Shown: in pieces, positions 37,100 to 45,977 of the stretch
Position numbering within the stretch: position 1 is the stretch's first letter
Layout: every line of letters begins with the position of its first letter
From: Streptomyces sp. MNU76
GTDB taxonomy: Bacteria; Actinomycetota; Actinomycetes; Streptomycetales; Streptomycetaceae
Direction: 5' to 3'
DNA length: 64,000 nucleotides
Assembly: GCF_020982545.1 (NCBI RefSeq)
Contig: NZ_JAJKLK010000019.1
Span: 1,116,001-1,180,000 of the forward strand
Translations under genes and position numbers: made by a program
The notes under the pieces: generated by a model
What the model saw: only the letters and a program-made list of their open reading frames with translations
Database searches by the model: none
What the model was told of the DNA's origin: nothing

Positions 37100-37291
37100 G
37101 GAACAACCTTCGTGCGTCGGGTGGTGCGAGGTGGGCTCCCCCACCGTACGGCAGAGAAATTCAACTTTCAATCAAAATGGGCTGTGGTGAGCCGCTTCAC
37201 AGCGGCTCCAAAAGGTGTGAACAGCGACGCCGCAGGTGAGAACAGTGGCTCCGCAGGTGAGAGGTGTTGCTGGGAGAGCCCTCAAGAGGGG

Positions 37292-37570
37292 TCAGCCGGA
37301 CTCGGCGTCCCCTTCGCTCTCCTCGCCCTCCGCCAGCGCCGCGTCCAGCCGCGCTCGGGCTCCGTCGAGCCAGCGTCGGCAGACCTTGGCCAGCTCCTCG
37401 CCCCGCTCCCAGAGGGCGAGGGACTCCTCCAGCGTCGTACCGCCCGCCTCCAGGCGCCGGACGACCTCGATCAGCTCGTCCCGCGCCTGCTCGTACCCGA
37501 GGGCGCGGTCGATCTCCGAGACCCCGGCGGCCTCGCTCGTCCCCTCGGCCTCACTCACGTTGCTGGTCAT
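37292..37570 (-). CDS. xseB: Exodeoxyribonuclease VII small subunit
   Basis: A 92-aa XseB: GYEQARDELIEVVRRLEAGG then TTLEESLALWERGEELAKVC, the family hallmark, with a variable acidic tail. It binds the large subunit and helps processive digestion of single-stranded DNA. It starts ten bases after the xseA stop, so the two form an operon with xseA first. Confidence 0.93.
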   Translation of the reverse strand: MTSNVSEAEGTSEAAGVSEIDRALGYEQARDELIEVVRRLEAGGTTLEESLALWERGEELAKVCRRWLDGARARLDAALAEGEESEGDAESG

Positions 37571-37580
37571 ACGGCCCACC

Positions 37581-38831
37581 CTATGCGTCCCCTCCGACAG
37601 TGCCGGTCTCCTGCACGGCCCCCGCTCCGTCGACCCGGACGGCGAACTCGCCCTCGGCCACCCGCGCCCGCAACGGCTCCTCCGGTCCCACCTCGCCGGG
37701 GGCGCGGACCACATGCCCGTCCGCCTTCTGCAGCACCGCGTACCCCCGCCGCAGCGTCGCCGCGGGGGAGAGGGCCACCACGCGCGCGTGCGTGTGCGTC
37801 AACTCCGAGGAGGCGCGGTCCAGATGGTGCCCGAGGCAGCGGCGCCCCCGGTCGAGCAACGACGCCACGTGGTCGGCGCGTTCGTCGATCATGCGGTGCG
37901 GGTCCTCCATCGAGGGACGCGCCAGCGCGTGGGCCAGCCCCCGCTCCTCCCGTTCCACGATCGCCTGCACGCACCTCCGCGCCCGGTCCCGCAGCCACCG
38001 CACCCGCTCGTACTCCTCGCCCACGTCCGGTACGACCTTCTTGGCCGCGTCGGTGGGCGTGGACGCGCGCAGGTCCGCCACGTAGTCCAGCAACGGGGTG
38101 TCCGGCTCGTGCCCGATCGCCGACACCACCGGCGTACGACAGGCCGCGACCGCCCGTACGAGCTGCTCGTCGGAGAAGGGCAGCAGGTCCTCCACGCTGC
38201 CGCCGCCGCGCGCCACCACGATGACGTCCACGCCCTCCATCGCGTCCAGCTCCTTCACCGCCTGCACGACCTGCGGCACCGCGTGCACGCCCTGCACGGG
38301 GACATTGCGCACCTCGAAGCGGACGGCCGGCCAGCGGTGCCGGGCGTTCTCCAGCACGTCCCGCTCGGCGGCCGAGGCGCGGCCGCACACGAGGCCGATG
38401 AGCTGCGGCAGGAAGGGCAGCGGTTTCTTCCGCTCGGGCGCGAAGAGCCCTTCGCCGGCCAGCGACTTCTTCAACTGTTCCAGCCGGGCGAGCAGTTCAC
38501 CGACCCCGACCGGCTTTATCTCGGTGGCCCGCAACGACAGCTGCCCGCGCGGCGCGTACCACTCCGGCTTCGCCAGGACGACGACCCGGGCGCCCTCGCT
38601 CACGACGTCGGCCACCGCGTCGAACACCTGGCGGTAGCAGGTGACGCCCACGGAGATGTCGTGCGACGGGTCCCGCAGCGTGAGGAACACGACGCCCGCG
38701 CCCGGGCGCCGCGACAACTGGGTGATCTGCCCCTCCACCCACACCGCGCCGAGCCGGTCGATCCAGCCGCCGATGAGGCGGGAGACCTCGCCGACGGGGA
38801 GGGGGGAATCGGCGGACGTGTTCAGAGCCAT
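37581..38831 (-). CDS. xseA: Exodeoxyribonuclease VII large subunit
   Basis: A 416-aa XseA. The N-terminal OB fold binds single-stranded DNA (VWVEGQITQLSRRPGAGVVF, ~31-50). The catalytic region follows: IGLVCGRASAAERDVLENAR, VDVIVVARGGGSVEDLLPFS, and SAIGHEPDTPLLDYVADLRA. A long helical C-terminus binds XseB. ATG 38831 starts MALNTSADSPLP; the frame is open far upstream but that part is antisense to ispH and ppgK. Divergent from ispH. Confidence 0.94.
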   Translation of the reverse strand: MALNTSADSPLPVGEVSRLIGGWIDRLGAVWVEGQITQLSRRPGAGVVFLTLRDPSHDISVGVTCYRQVFDAVADVVSEGARVVVLAKPEWYAPRGQLSLRATEIKPVGVGELLARLEQLKKSLAGEGLFAPERKKPLPFLPQLIGLVCGRASAAERDVLENARHRWPAVRFEVRNVPVQGVHAVPQVVQAVKELDAMEGVDVIVVARGGGSVEDLLPFSDEQLVRAVAACRTPVVSAIGHEPDTPLLDYVADLRASTPTDAAKKVVPDVGEEYERVRWLRDRARRCVQAIVEREERGLAHALARPSMEDPHRMIDERADHVASLLDRGRRCLGHHLDRASSELTHTHARVVALSPAATLRRGYAVLQKADGHVVRAPGEVGPEEPLRARVAEGEFAVRVDGAGAVQETGTVGGDA

Positions 38832-39029
38832 GCGGCCGAGCGTAGCGGGGGGTTCGGACAAGGCCGCCCGCACAGCTCGGGGTTCGCGTGCGTCGGCGGG
38901 CGCGGGTGGGTCGTGGTTGCCCGCGAGAAGCCCCACCCACCCGTACCCGCCAGAACACGCGAACTCCTGAGCTATCGGGCGCCCCGCCCCACGGCGGAGC
39001 CCCGCCCGGGAACCCCTACGATGGAAGAC

Positions 39030-40031
39030 ATGACCGCTTCGCCTGGCCGCCGCCGTGTCCTCCTCGCCGCCCCGCGCGGCTACTGCGCGGGTGTCGACCG
39101 CGCGGTGATCGCCGTCGAGAAGGCCCTGGAGCAGTACGGGGCCCCGATCTACGTCCGTCACGAGATCGTCCACAACAAGTACGTCGTGCAGACGCTGGAG
39201 AAGAAGGGCGCCATCTTCGTCGAGCAGACGGAGGAGGTCCCCGAGGGCAACATCGTCATGTTCTCGGCCCACGGCGTCGCCCCGACCGTCCATGAAGAGG
39301 CGGCGCGCGGCAAGCTCGCCACCATCGACGCGACCTGCCCGCTGGTCACCAAGGTCCACAAGGAAGCGATCCGGTACGCGCAGGACGACTTCGACATCCT
39401 CCTGATCGGGCACGAGGGACACGAAGAGGTCATCGGGACCTCGGGCGAGGCGCCGGACCACATCCAGCTGGTCGACGGCCCCGAGGACGTCGCCCAGGTC
39501 GAGGTCCGCGACCCGTCCAAGATCGTCTGGCTCTCCCAGACCACGCTGTCCGTCGACGAGACGATGGAGACCGTCGGCGCGCTCAAGGAGAAGTTCCCGC
39601 TGCTCGTCTCGCCGCCCAGCGACGACATCTGCTACGCCACGCAGAATCGTCAGCTCGCCGTGAAGCAGATGGGCGCCCAGGCGGAGCTGGTCATCGTGGT
39701 CGGCTCCCGCAACTCCTCCAACTCGGTCCGCCTCGTCGAGGTGGCCAAGCTCGCCGGCTCCCGCGAGGCGTACCTCGTGGACTTCGCCAGTGAGATCGAC
39801 GAGGCCTGGCTGGAGGGCGTGGAGACCGTCGGCGTCACCTCGGGCGCCTCGGTGCCGGAGGTCCTCGTCGAGGAGGTCCTGGAGTGGCTGTCCCAGCACG
39901 GCTACGAGGACGTCGAACTGGTGAAGGCCGCCGAGGAGTCGATCACCTTCTCCCTGCCCAAGGAGCTCCGCCGCGACCTGCGCGAGGAGGCGGCCTCCCT
40001 GGTCGCCGAGCGCACCGGCCAGGGCGCCTGA
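39030..40031 (+). CDS. ispH: 4-hydroxy-3-methylbut-2-enyl diphosphate reductase
   Basis: A 333-aa IspH, the last enzyme of the MEP isoprenoid pathway, making IPP and DMAPP with a [4Fe-4S] cluster. Cluster Cys are in APRGYCAGVDRA (C19), IDATCPLVTKVH (~103) and DDICYATQNRQ (~200). Catalytic regions FSAHGVAPTVHEEA and GHEGHEEVIGTSGE are present. The start is ATG 39030 (MTASPGRRR); ATG 39021 in the same frame is also possible. A hairpin terminator follows 18 bp after the stop. It supplies precursors for the prenyl synthase seen earlier. Confidence 0.95.
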   Translation: MTASPGRRRVLLAAPRGYCAGVDRAVIAVEKALEQYGAPIYVRHEIVHNKYVVQTLEKKGAIFVEQTEEVPEGNIVMFSAHGVAPTVHEEAARGKLATIDATCPLVTKVHKEAIRYAQDDFDILLIGHEGHEEVIGTSGEAPDHIQLVDGPEDVAQVEVRDPSKIVWLSQTTLSVDETMETVGALKEKFPLLVSPPSDDICYATQNRQLAVKQMGAQAELVIVVGSRNSSNSVRLVEVAKLAGSREAYLVDFASEIDEAWLEGVETVGVTSGASVPEVLVEEVLEWLSQHGYEDVELVKAAEESITFSLPKELRRDLREEAASLVAERTGQGA

Positions 40032-40049
40032 TCTCTCCGCACGCGCGCG

Positions 40050-40083
40050 TACGGCCCCGGAACGTGAAGGTTCCGGGGCCGTA
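40050..40083 (+). terminator. Hairpin terminator after ispH
   Basis: A perfect 14-bp stem TACGGCCCCGGAAC / GTTCCGGGGCCGTA with a six-base loop. No T-run, as is usual in Streptomyces. Confidence 0.8.
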
Positions 40084-40172
40084 CCCGTCCGGCGAGGTGA
40101 GGATTCCGACCGCCGTCGGCGGTGGGCCACCTCGCGAACATGACTGTCAGTCGTACGACGTAACGTAGGGCC

Positions 40173-40919
40173 ATGCACATCTTCGGCGTGGACATCGGCG
40201 GTTCCGGGATCAAGGGCGCTCCCGTGGACCTGGACCTGGGCGACCTGGCGGACGAGCGGTACAAGGTGCTGACCCCGCAACCGGCGACGCCCGACGCGGT
40301 GGCCGACGGGGTCAAGGAGGTCGTCGGCCACTTCGGCTGGACCGGCCCGGTCGGCATCACCTTCCCCGGCGTGGTCTCGGGCGGTGCCACGATCCGTACG
40401 GCGGCCAACGTCGACAAGAGCTGGATCGACGTCGACGCACGCGCGTTGCTGAGCGAGCGGATCGGCGGGCTGCCGGTGACGGTGGTGAACGACGCGGACG
40501 CGGCGGGTGTGGCTGAGGTCCAGTTCGGCGCCGGGCGCGACCGGCAGGGCACGGTCATCCTGCTCACGTTCGGCACGGGCATCGGCAGCGCCGTCTTCTC
40601 CGACGGGGTCCTCGTCCCGAACACGGAGCTCGGCCACCTGGAGCTGCACGGCCACGACGCCGAGACCCGCGCCTCCACCAAGGCCAAGGAGGACCACGAG
40701 CTGACGTGGGAGCACTGGGCCAAGCGCGTCACCAAGTACCTCGCGCACGTCGAGATGCTCTTCTCGCCCGAGCTCTTCATCATCGGCGGCGGCGTCAGTC
40801 GCAAGTCCGCGAAGTTCCTCCACCTCATCGAGGGCATCAGGGCGGAAATCGTCCCGGCCCAGCTGCAGAACAACGCGGGCATCGTGGGAGCGGCGATGAG
40901 AGCGGCAAAGGCCGAGTAG
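40173..40919 (+). CDS. ppgK: Polyphosphate glucokinase
   Basis: A 248-aa ROK-family kinase that phosphorylates glucose with polyphosphate (and ATP). The PpgK signature is FGVDIGGSGIKGAPVDLDLG (~4-23). The catalytic Asp lies in VVNDADAAGVAEV (~109), and TFGTGIGSAVFSDGVLVPNT is followed by ELGHLELHG. The C-terminal GGGVSRKSAKF closes the active site. It is in the same neighbourhood as ispH and xseAB in other streptomycetes. No transport gene is adjacent. Confidence 0.94.
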   Translation: MHIFGVDIGGSGIKGAPVDLDLGDLADERYKVLTPQPATPDAVADGVKEVVGHFGWTGPVGITFPGVVSGGATIRTAANVDKSWIDVDARALLSERIGGLPVTVVNDADAAGVAEVQFGAGRDRQGTVILLTFGTGIGSAVFSDGVLVPNTELGHLELHGHDAETRASTKAKEDHELTWEHWAKRVTKYLAHVEMLFSPELFIIGGGVSRKSAKFLHLIEGIRAEIVPAQLQNNAGIVGAAMRAAKAE

Positions 40920-40964
40920 CGAGGGGGCCGGCGAAGGCCCACGCCTACTTCCGTACGACGGCAC

Positions 40965-41260
40965 TCCCCCCGAAGGGGCGCGGGGAACTGCGCGCCGAGC
41001 CCCGACGTCGCGGCAGTCGCCCGGCGGCGGGTCGGTCGGGCCCGGGAGGGCTGGCCTTCTGCTCCCGACGGCACCCCTTGAAGGGGCGCGGGGAACTGCG
41101 CGCCCGGCCCCGACGGCGCGGCAGTCGCATGACGGCCGGTCGGTCGAGTCCGGGAAGGCCCCCTTCTACGGCTCGACGGCACCCACCAGGAGCGCGGGGA
41201 ACTGCGCAACCGGGCCCCGACGGCGCCGCAGCCGCACGACCCCCCGGGGCCACCCGGACG
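40965..41260. repeat. Tandem array of ~108-bp units carrying the GCGGGGAACTGCGCG repeat
   Basis: Three units start at about 40961, 41068 and 41175, each opening CGACGGCAC and then GCGCGGGGAACTGCGC (cores at 40973, 41081 and 41188), followed by GCCCCGAC-type and CGGGCCCGG-type stretches. The spacing is 107-108 bp. The units fill the 360-bp gap between the convergent ppgK and DUF6542 genes, leaving no room for another gene. Confidence 0.85.
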
Positions 41261-41279
41261 CGGCCCTCGCGCGGAGCGC

Positions 41280-41966
41280 TCAGCGGCCTCGAGGGACGGT
41301 ACGGCGCGGCTGGGCCGGAGGCCTCGGCGTCCGGGGCCCCATGGGCCGGTGGTCGGACGGAGGCCGGTCCCGCTCGGCGGCCCGACGGGACATCAGTCGC
41401 AGCTTGCGCACGGTCACGATCACCCCGGCGACGAGCGTGCCGCCGTACAGCCAGCCGGCCTGCATGGCGAGGGCGGTGACCAGGGCCATCAGATGCCCCC
41501 CTAGCCCGCCCTCGCCCTCGGCGAGCAACGGCAGCCCCACCGCGTAGGCGATCGGCACGACGACGGGCGCGCTCGCCAGGTCACCGCGCCGCACCCACCC
41601 CGCACCCAACGCGCTGACCAGCAGGAACAGCACGCCGTACACGGTGGCGGAGGAACCGAGGAGCAGCCGGTCCAGCCCCGCCAGCACGAACATGGACACC
41701 CCGCAGAACAACCCGCAGCCCAGCCCGGTGAGACGCGGCTCCGGCATCCGACGCACGGCCCGCACGACGCCCCGTACAGCTCGTGCGACACTCCGCACCG
41801 CTCGGACCGGAGGGGGCACGGGCCCGCGCGCGACCGGAGCTCGACGTGGCGCTCCCGCGCCGGGAGCCCGGCCCTCTCTGCCGGCCTGCGGCGGAAGCGG
41901 AGAGGCGCCGCGGCGCGGCCCGGTCCGAGAGGGCTGCGGGGGGTACGTCCGTTGCTGCTGGTCCAC
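41280..41966 (-). CDS. DUF6542 membrane protein
   Basis: A 228-aa protein. Residues 1-70 are Pro/Arg-rich and cytoplasmic. Then there are about four membrane helices: LTGLGCGLFCGVSMFVLAGL, ATVYGVLFLLVSALGAGWVR, a third near VVVPIAYAVGLPLL, and LMALVTALAMQAGWLYGGTL, ending in a basic tail. This matches the actinobacterial DUF6542 family of unknown function, found beside ychF. It is divergent from ychF with 235 bp between. Confidence 0.8.
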   Translation of the reverse strand: MDQQQRTYPPQPSRTGPRRGASPLPPQAGREGRAPGAGAPRRAPVARGPVPPPVRAVRSVARAVRGVVRAVRRMPEPRLTGLGCGLFCGVSMFVLAGLDRLLLGSSATVYGVLFLLVSALGAGWVRRGDLASAPVVVPIAYAVGLPLLAEGEGGLGGHLMALVTALAMQAGWLYGGTLVAGVIVTVRKLRLMSRRAAERDRPPSDHRPMGPRTPRPPAQPRRTVPRGR

Positions 41967-42201
41967 TCGCCCAACTTAGGTCGGTTAATGTGCCGAATGG
42001 GTTCACAGACACGCCGTCGAGCGGACCTTGGCCAAGCGTTCGATACGTCGCCGGGGCGGGTGCCGGTACGCCGTAAACTGGGGGATCGGCCGGCCCTCCG
42101 GCCGCTGGGGCACGATCCGCCGGACAGGCTTCGGGCCGGCCCCAGGCCCAGCCGCTCCAGCCCCGGCCGCCTGGCCCTTCTACGTACGGGAAGTCGCAAA
42201 C

Positions 42202-43290
<1,089 letters not shown>

Positions 43291-43337
43291 CGGCTGGCCT
43301 GCCACTCCGCCGCTGATCCGGCGCGCGGTTCGTGACC

Positions 43338-43373
43338 GGGTGGGGCAGGGCATCAGTGCCCCTGCCCCACCCG
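43338..43373. terminator. Bidirectional terminator between ychF and the fxs operon
   Basis: GGGTGGGGCAGGG-CATCAGTG-CCCCTGCCCCACCC, a 13-16 bp stem placed between the convergent 3' ends. Confidence 0.8.
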
Positions 43374-43378
43374 AACGG

Positions 43379-43564
43379 TCACTGCCCGGCGGCCCGGTCC
43401 GCCAGCCGTCCGGCGACGAACGCGACGGGCGAGATCGAACAGCCGGTAGAGCCGAGAGCGTGCTCAGCATGGTCTCCGCGCCGCTGGAGGCGGGCCCGGC
43501 GGTACTCGGGGCGGGGTGTACGAGGAAGGTGACCCCGGCCTGGAGCCCCGGTCCACGAGGTCAT
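43379..43564 (-). CDS. Unrecognised 61-aa ORF at the 3' end of the fxs operon
   Basis: The ATG overlaps the stop of the HExxH hydroxylase gene (ATGA), and the ORF ends just before the operon terminator. The product begins MTSWTGAPGRGHLPRTPRPE and ends GSTGCSISPVAFVAGRLADR-AAGQ. No family is recognised. The coupling and the terminator position are the only support; it could be 3' untranslated DNA that happens to be open. Confidence 0.3.
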   Translation of the reverse strand: MTSWTGAPGRGHLPRTPRPEYRRARLQRRGDHAEHALGSTGCSISPVAFVAGRLADRAAGQ

Positions 43565-44610
43565 CGGTGAGGTCCGCCGCTGCCGTGCAACGCCTCCGCC
43601 CGCGCGGGACGGCGCACGGCCTCGCGCAGCTCCGTCACGAACCGCTCGCCCGCGGGCAGGAGTTCGCCGCTCTTGAGCAGCGTGTGGGCGGCCGCCTCGG
43701 TGTGCTCGCGCCAGGTGTCGTACTCGTGCCGGGCGCGCTCGCCTCCCGCCCCGGAGGCGAGTTCGGTGCGCCAGAAGTCCGTCACACCCAGATGCGCGTA
43801 CGTTCCCTGGAGCAGCGCTCCGGCGGGCCGCGGATCGGGCCGCCACGGTGCGTGGTAGCGGGCCTCCGTCGGCGGACCGTGCAGCGGCAACAGGTCGAGC
43901 AGTGCGCCGAGTTGGACATGCAGAAACTCGTGCACAAGGGTCAGCGCGAGAAGCACCGGGTCCTCGGGGAGGGATGCGGCGACGGCCCCGAAGGCGCGAC
44001 GGGCTGCCGAGCTCACCTCGGTGCCGTCGGGGTGGGGAGGCAGCGGCACCACTGTGGTCAGGCCCGCGGCGATGGTCTGGGCGTGCCAGGGGTGCCGCCG
44101 CACGAGCACCGTCCAGGCCGCACCCAGCGCTCGTGTCCACTCCCGAACCTGCCCGCGGGTGAGGGGCTCGGCGAGTTCGTGCCCGTGCGCCTCACGGAAG
44201 GGGCCACGGTCGGCGAGCCGCAGTTCGAGTGCCGCGCCGTCACAGACGGTCTCGACGCGGTGCCATGCCCGTCGGCCCGGGTCCACCATCAGCTGTTCCA
44301 GCCACCGCAGGTCCGCAGGCCCCCCGCGATCCAGCGCGATGAGAGCGCGGTTCAGACCCTCGTCCAGATACGGATGCAGCATGACTTCGCGCCAAGCCGC
44401 GCGGTCCCGCCGGTTCAGTTCGACCAGGCCGCGGTACACCGCCACCGTGGCGCCTTCGTCCGGATGCCCGTGCGCCGCCTGGCGCAACGCCCGCACCATC
44501 AGCATGCGTTTGCTCAGTTGCCCGCTCCGCAGCAGATCCACGGCGGGCGCACCACCGCGGGCGCGGGCCAGAGCCGTGAAGACGGGGTCGGGCACGGTGT
44601 GCGCTCTCAT
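43561..44610 (-). CDS. aKG-HExxH-type peptide beta-hydroxylase of the fxs cluster
   Basis: A 349-aa protein. The only clear motif is ALTLVHEFLHVQLGALLDLL (~220-240), a HExxH metal site, followed by PLHGPPTEARYHAPWRPDPR and ALLQGTYAHLGVTDFWR, which give more candidate ligands. In fxs-type clusters these proteins are annotated as alpha-ketoglutarate-dependent peptide beta-hydroxylases, not proteases, and act on the radical-SAM-modified RiPP. The start overlaps the fxsB stop (44607-44610), so it is translated with the maturase. No signal peptide, so it acts in the cytoplasm. Confidence 0.85.
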   Translation of the reverse strand: MRAHTVPDPVFTALARARGGAPAVDLLRSGQLSKRMLMVRALRQAAHGHPDEGATVAVYRGLVELNRRDRAAWREVMLHPYLDEGLNRALIALDRGGPADLRWLEQLMVDPGRRAWHRVETVCDGAALELRLADRGPFREAHGHELAEPLTRGQVREWTRALGAAWTVLVRRHPWHAQTIAAGLTTVVPLPPHPDGTEVSSAARRAFGAVAASLPEDPVLLALTLVHEFLHVQLGALLDLLPLHGPPTEARYHAPWRPDPRPAGALLQGTYAHLGVTDFWRTELASGAGGERARHEYDTWREHTEAAAHTLLKSGELLPAGERFVTELREAVRRPARAEALHGSGGPHR

Positions 44611-45887
44611 CGGGACGCCTTCCGTCGGGGCACGGCCAGCGCGGCGACGTCCTGGCGCAGCCGGGCGCCGATGTGGTCGACCAGGACCGCCAGGTCGTCG
44701 CAGTACACGGAGGGCGCCGAGAAGACCGGAGTGGCTCCGGGAGCGTATCTGTGGGCGTACAGGCCGCCGCCGCACACGCGGGAGCGGGTGCAGGAGCGGC
44801 AGACCGGGCCGAGCCCGCCCAGCCCTCGCTGCCGGGCCCGGAAGGCGGGATGCGCGGCGGCGACGGCGAAGGTGTCGCGCAACACGTGTAACCCGGTCTC
44901 GGGGGCCCCGGGATAGCTGACCTTGAGCGAGTCCGCCTGCTCGATCGACCCGTCGGTCTCGACGACGACGAGGTCGACGGGTGTGAGGCCGACCACCTCG
45001 CTGCGGGCGGTGCCGCCGAGCAGCAGCACCATGATCTCCTCGAACAGCCGGATGCCGGTTTCCCTGCGCGGGGCGCCGTACCAGCGGTCGAAGACCGCGC
45101 ACAGCCAGTCGGCGTACGGGGTGGCGCACGCGGCCGCGCCCGGCGCGGGCGCGGCCGAGGGCGGGGAGATCCGCGCGTCGAGGCCGGGCGGCGGAGCCTG
45201 CCAGGTCCCATGGGGGAGTAACAGGTCCAGCCGGGGCGGAGCGAACCGCAGGAGCGCCTCGTATGTCTCCAGCGGTTTGGTGGTGGGATCGATCACGCAC
45301 AACAGGCCGGCGAACAGGTGCCGGTGGGCCGGTTCCGTCAGCAGTTCGAGCGCGCGTGCGGTGGCGGCGTAACTGCCTTTTCCGTCGGCCCGCCGCCGAT
45401 GCCGGTCGTGTGCTGCGGGGGTGCCGTCCAGGCTCACCCCGATTCGGACCCCGTGACGGCCGAGCACGGGGAGCAGTCGAGGGTCTTCGGCGAGCCGGAT
45501 GCCGTTGGTCTGCAGGGAGAAGCGCGGCGTGGCGATCCCGGCCAGGGCATCCGTGACCGTCCCGAGGAGGTCCTCCAGGTACTCCGCTCCGACCAACAGG
45601 GGCTCGCCGCCGTGCAGCACCACATGCACCTCGGACAGCGCGTGCTCCGTGGCGTGTTCGGCCATCAGCCGCGACGCCCGCCGTACCGTCGCCGGAGCCA
45701 TGCTCCTCGGCCGTTGCCGCCAACTCTGGTCAGCCGCCTCGTACATGTAGCAGTAGGTGCAGGCCAGGTTGCACCGGCTGTGCACCTTCAGCAGGAACTG
45801 CCGGAAGGGCACGGCCTCCGTCCCGCTGTCCGGCGCGGAGGGCGCGGAGGGCGCGGCGGGTGGGGCGTTGGTGGCGGACATCGGCAT
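44607..45887 (-). CDS. fxsB: FxsB-family cyclophane-forming radical SAM/SPASM peptide maturase
   Basis: A 426-aa radical SAM enzyme. The [4Fe-4S]-SAM motif CxxxCxxC is at C39, C43 and C46 (HSRCNLACTYCYMYE). The core contains VHVVLHGGEPLLVG and FSLQTNGIRL, and the C-terminal SPASM region has CRSCTRSRVCGGGLYAHRY for auxiliary clusters. The family installs three-residue cyclophane cross-links in a precursor peptide carrying a C-terminal FxS-type motif. It is followed without gap by the HExxH hydroxylase and preceded by fxsT. Start is ATG 45887 or the in-frame ATG 45881. Confidence 0.92.
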   Translation of the reverse strand: MPMSATNAPPAAPSAPSAPDSGTEAVPFRQFLLKVHSRCNLACTYCYMYEAADQSWRQRPRSMAPATVRRASRLMAEHATEHALSEVHVVLHGGEPLLVGAEYLEDLLGTVTDALAGIATPRFSLQTNGIRLAEDPRLLPVLGRHGVRIGVSLDGTPAAHDRHRRRADGKGSYAATARALELLTEPAHRHLFAGLLCVIDPTTKPLETYEALLRFAPPRLDLLLPHGTWQAPPPGLDARISPPSAAPAPGAAACATPYADWLCAVFDRWYGAPRRETGIRLFEEIMVLLLGGTARSEVVGLTPVDLVVVETDGSIEQADSLKVSYPGAPETGLHVLRDTFAVAAAHPAFRARQRGLGGLGPVCRSCTRSRVCGGGLYAHRYAPGATPVFSAPSVYCDDLAVLVDHIGARLRQDVAALAVPRRKASR

Positions 45888-45977
45888 CGATCGCTCTGCT
45901 GCGGCGGCGGAGGAAAGAGGCCATCATAGGTACCCCGGGGAACCCGTGTGGCTCGCGGGGCGGATGACGTCCTCTGA

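Noticed and set aside
38832..40964. Minus-strand open frame continuing upstream of xseA for more than 2 kb
   Set aside because: It is the antisense of ispH and ppgK; high GC keeps the opposite strand open. xseA starts at 38831 where family similarity begins.
43561..44610. HExxH protein as a metalloprotease
   Set aside because: The motif alone would allow it, but the operon with fxsB and family context point to the peptide beta-hydroxylase group; there is no export signal.
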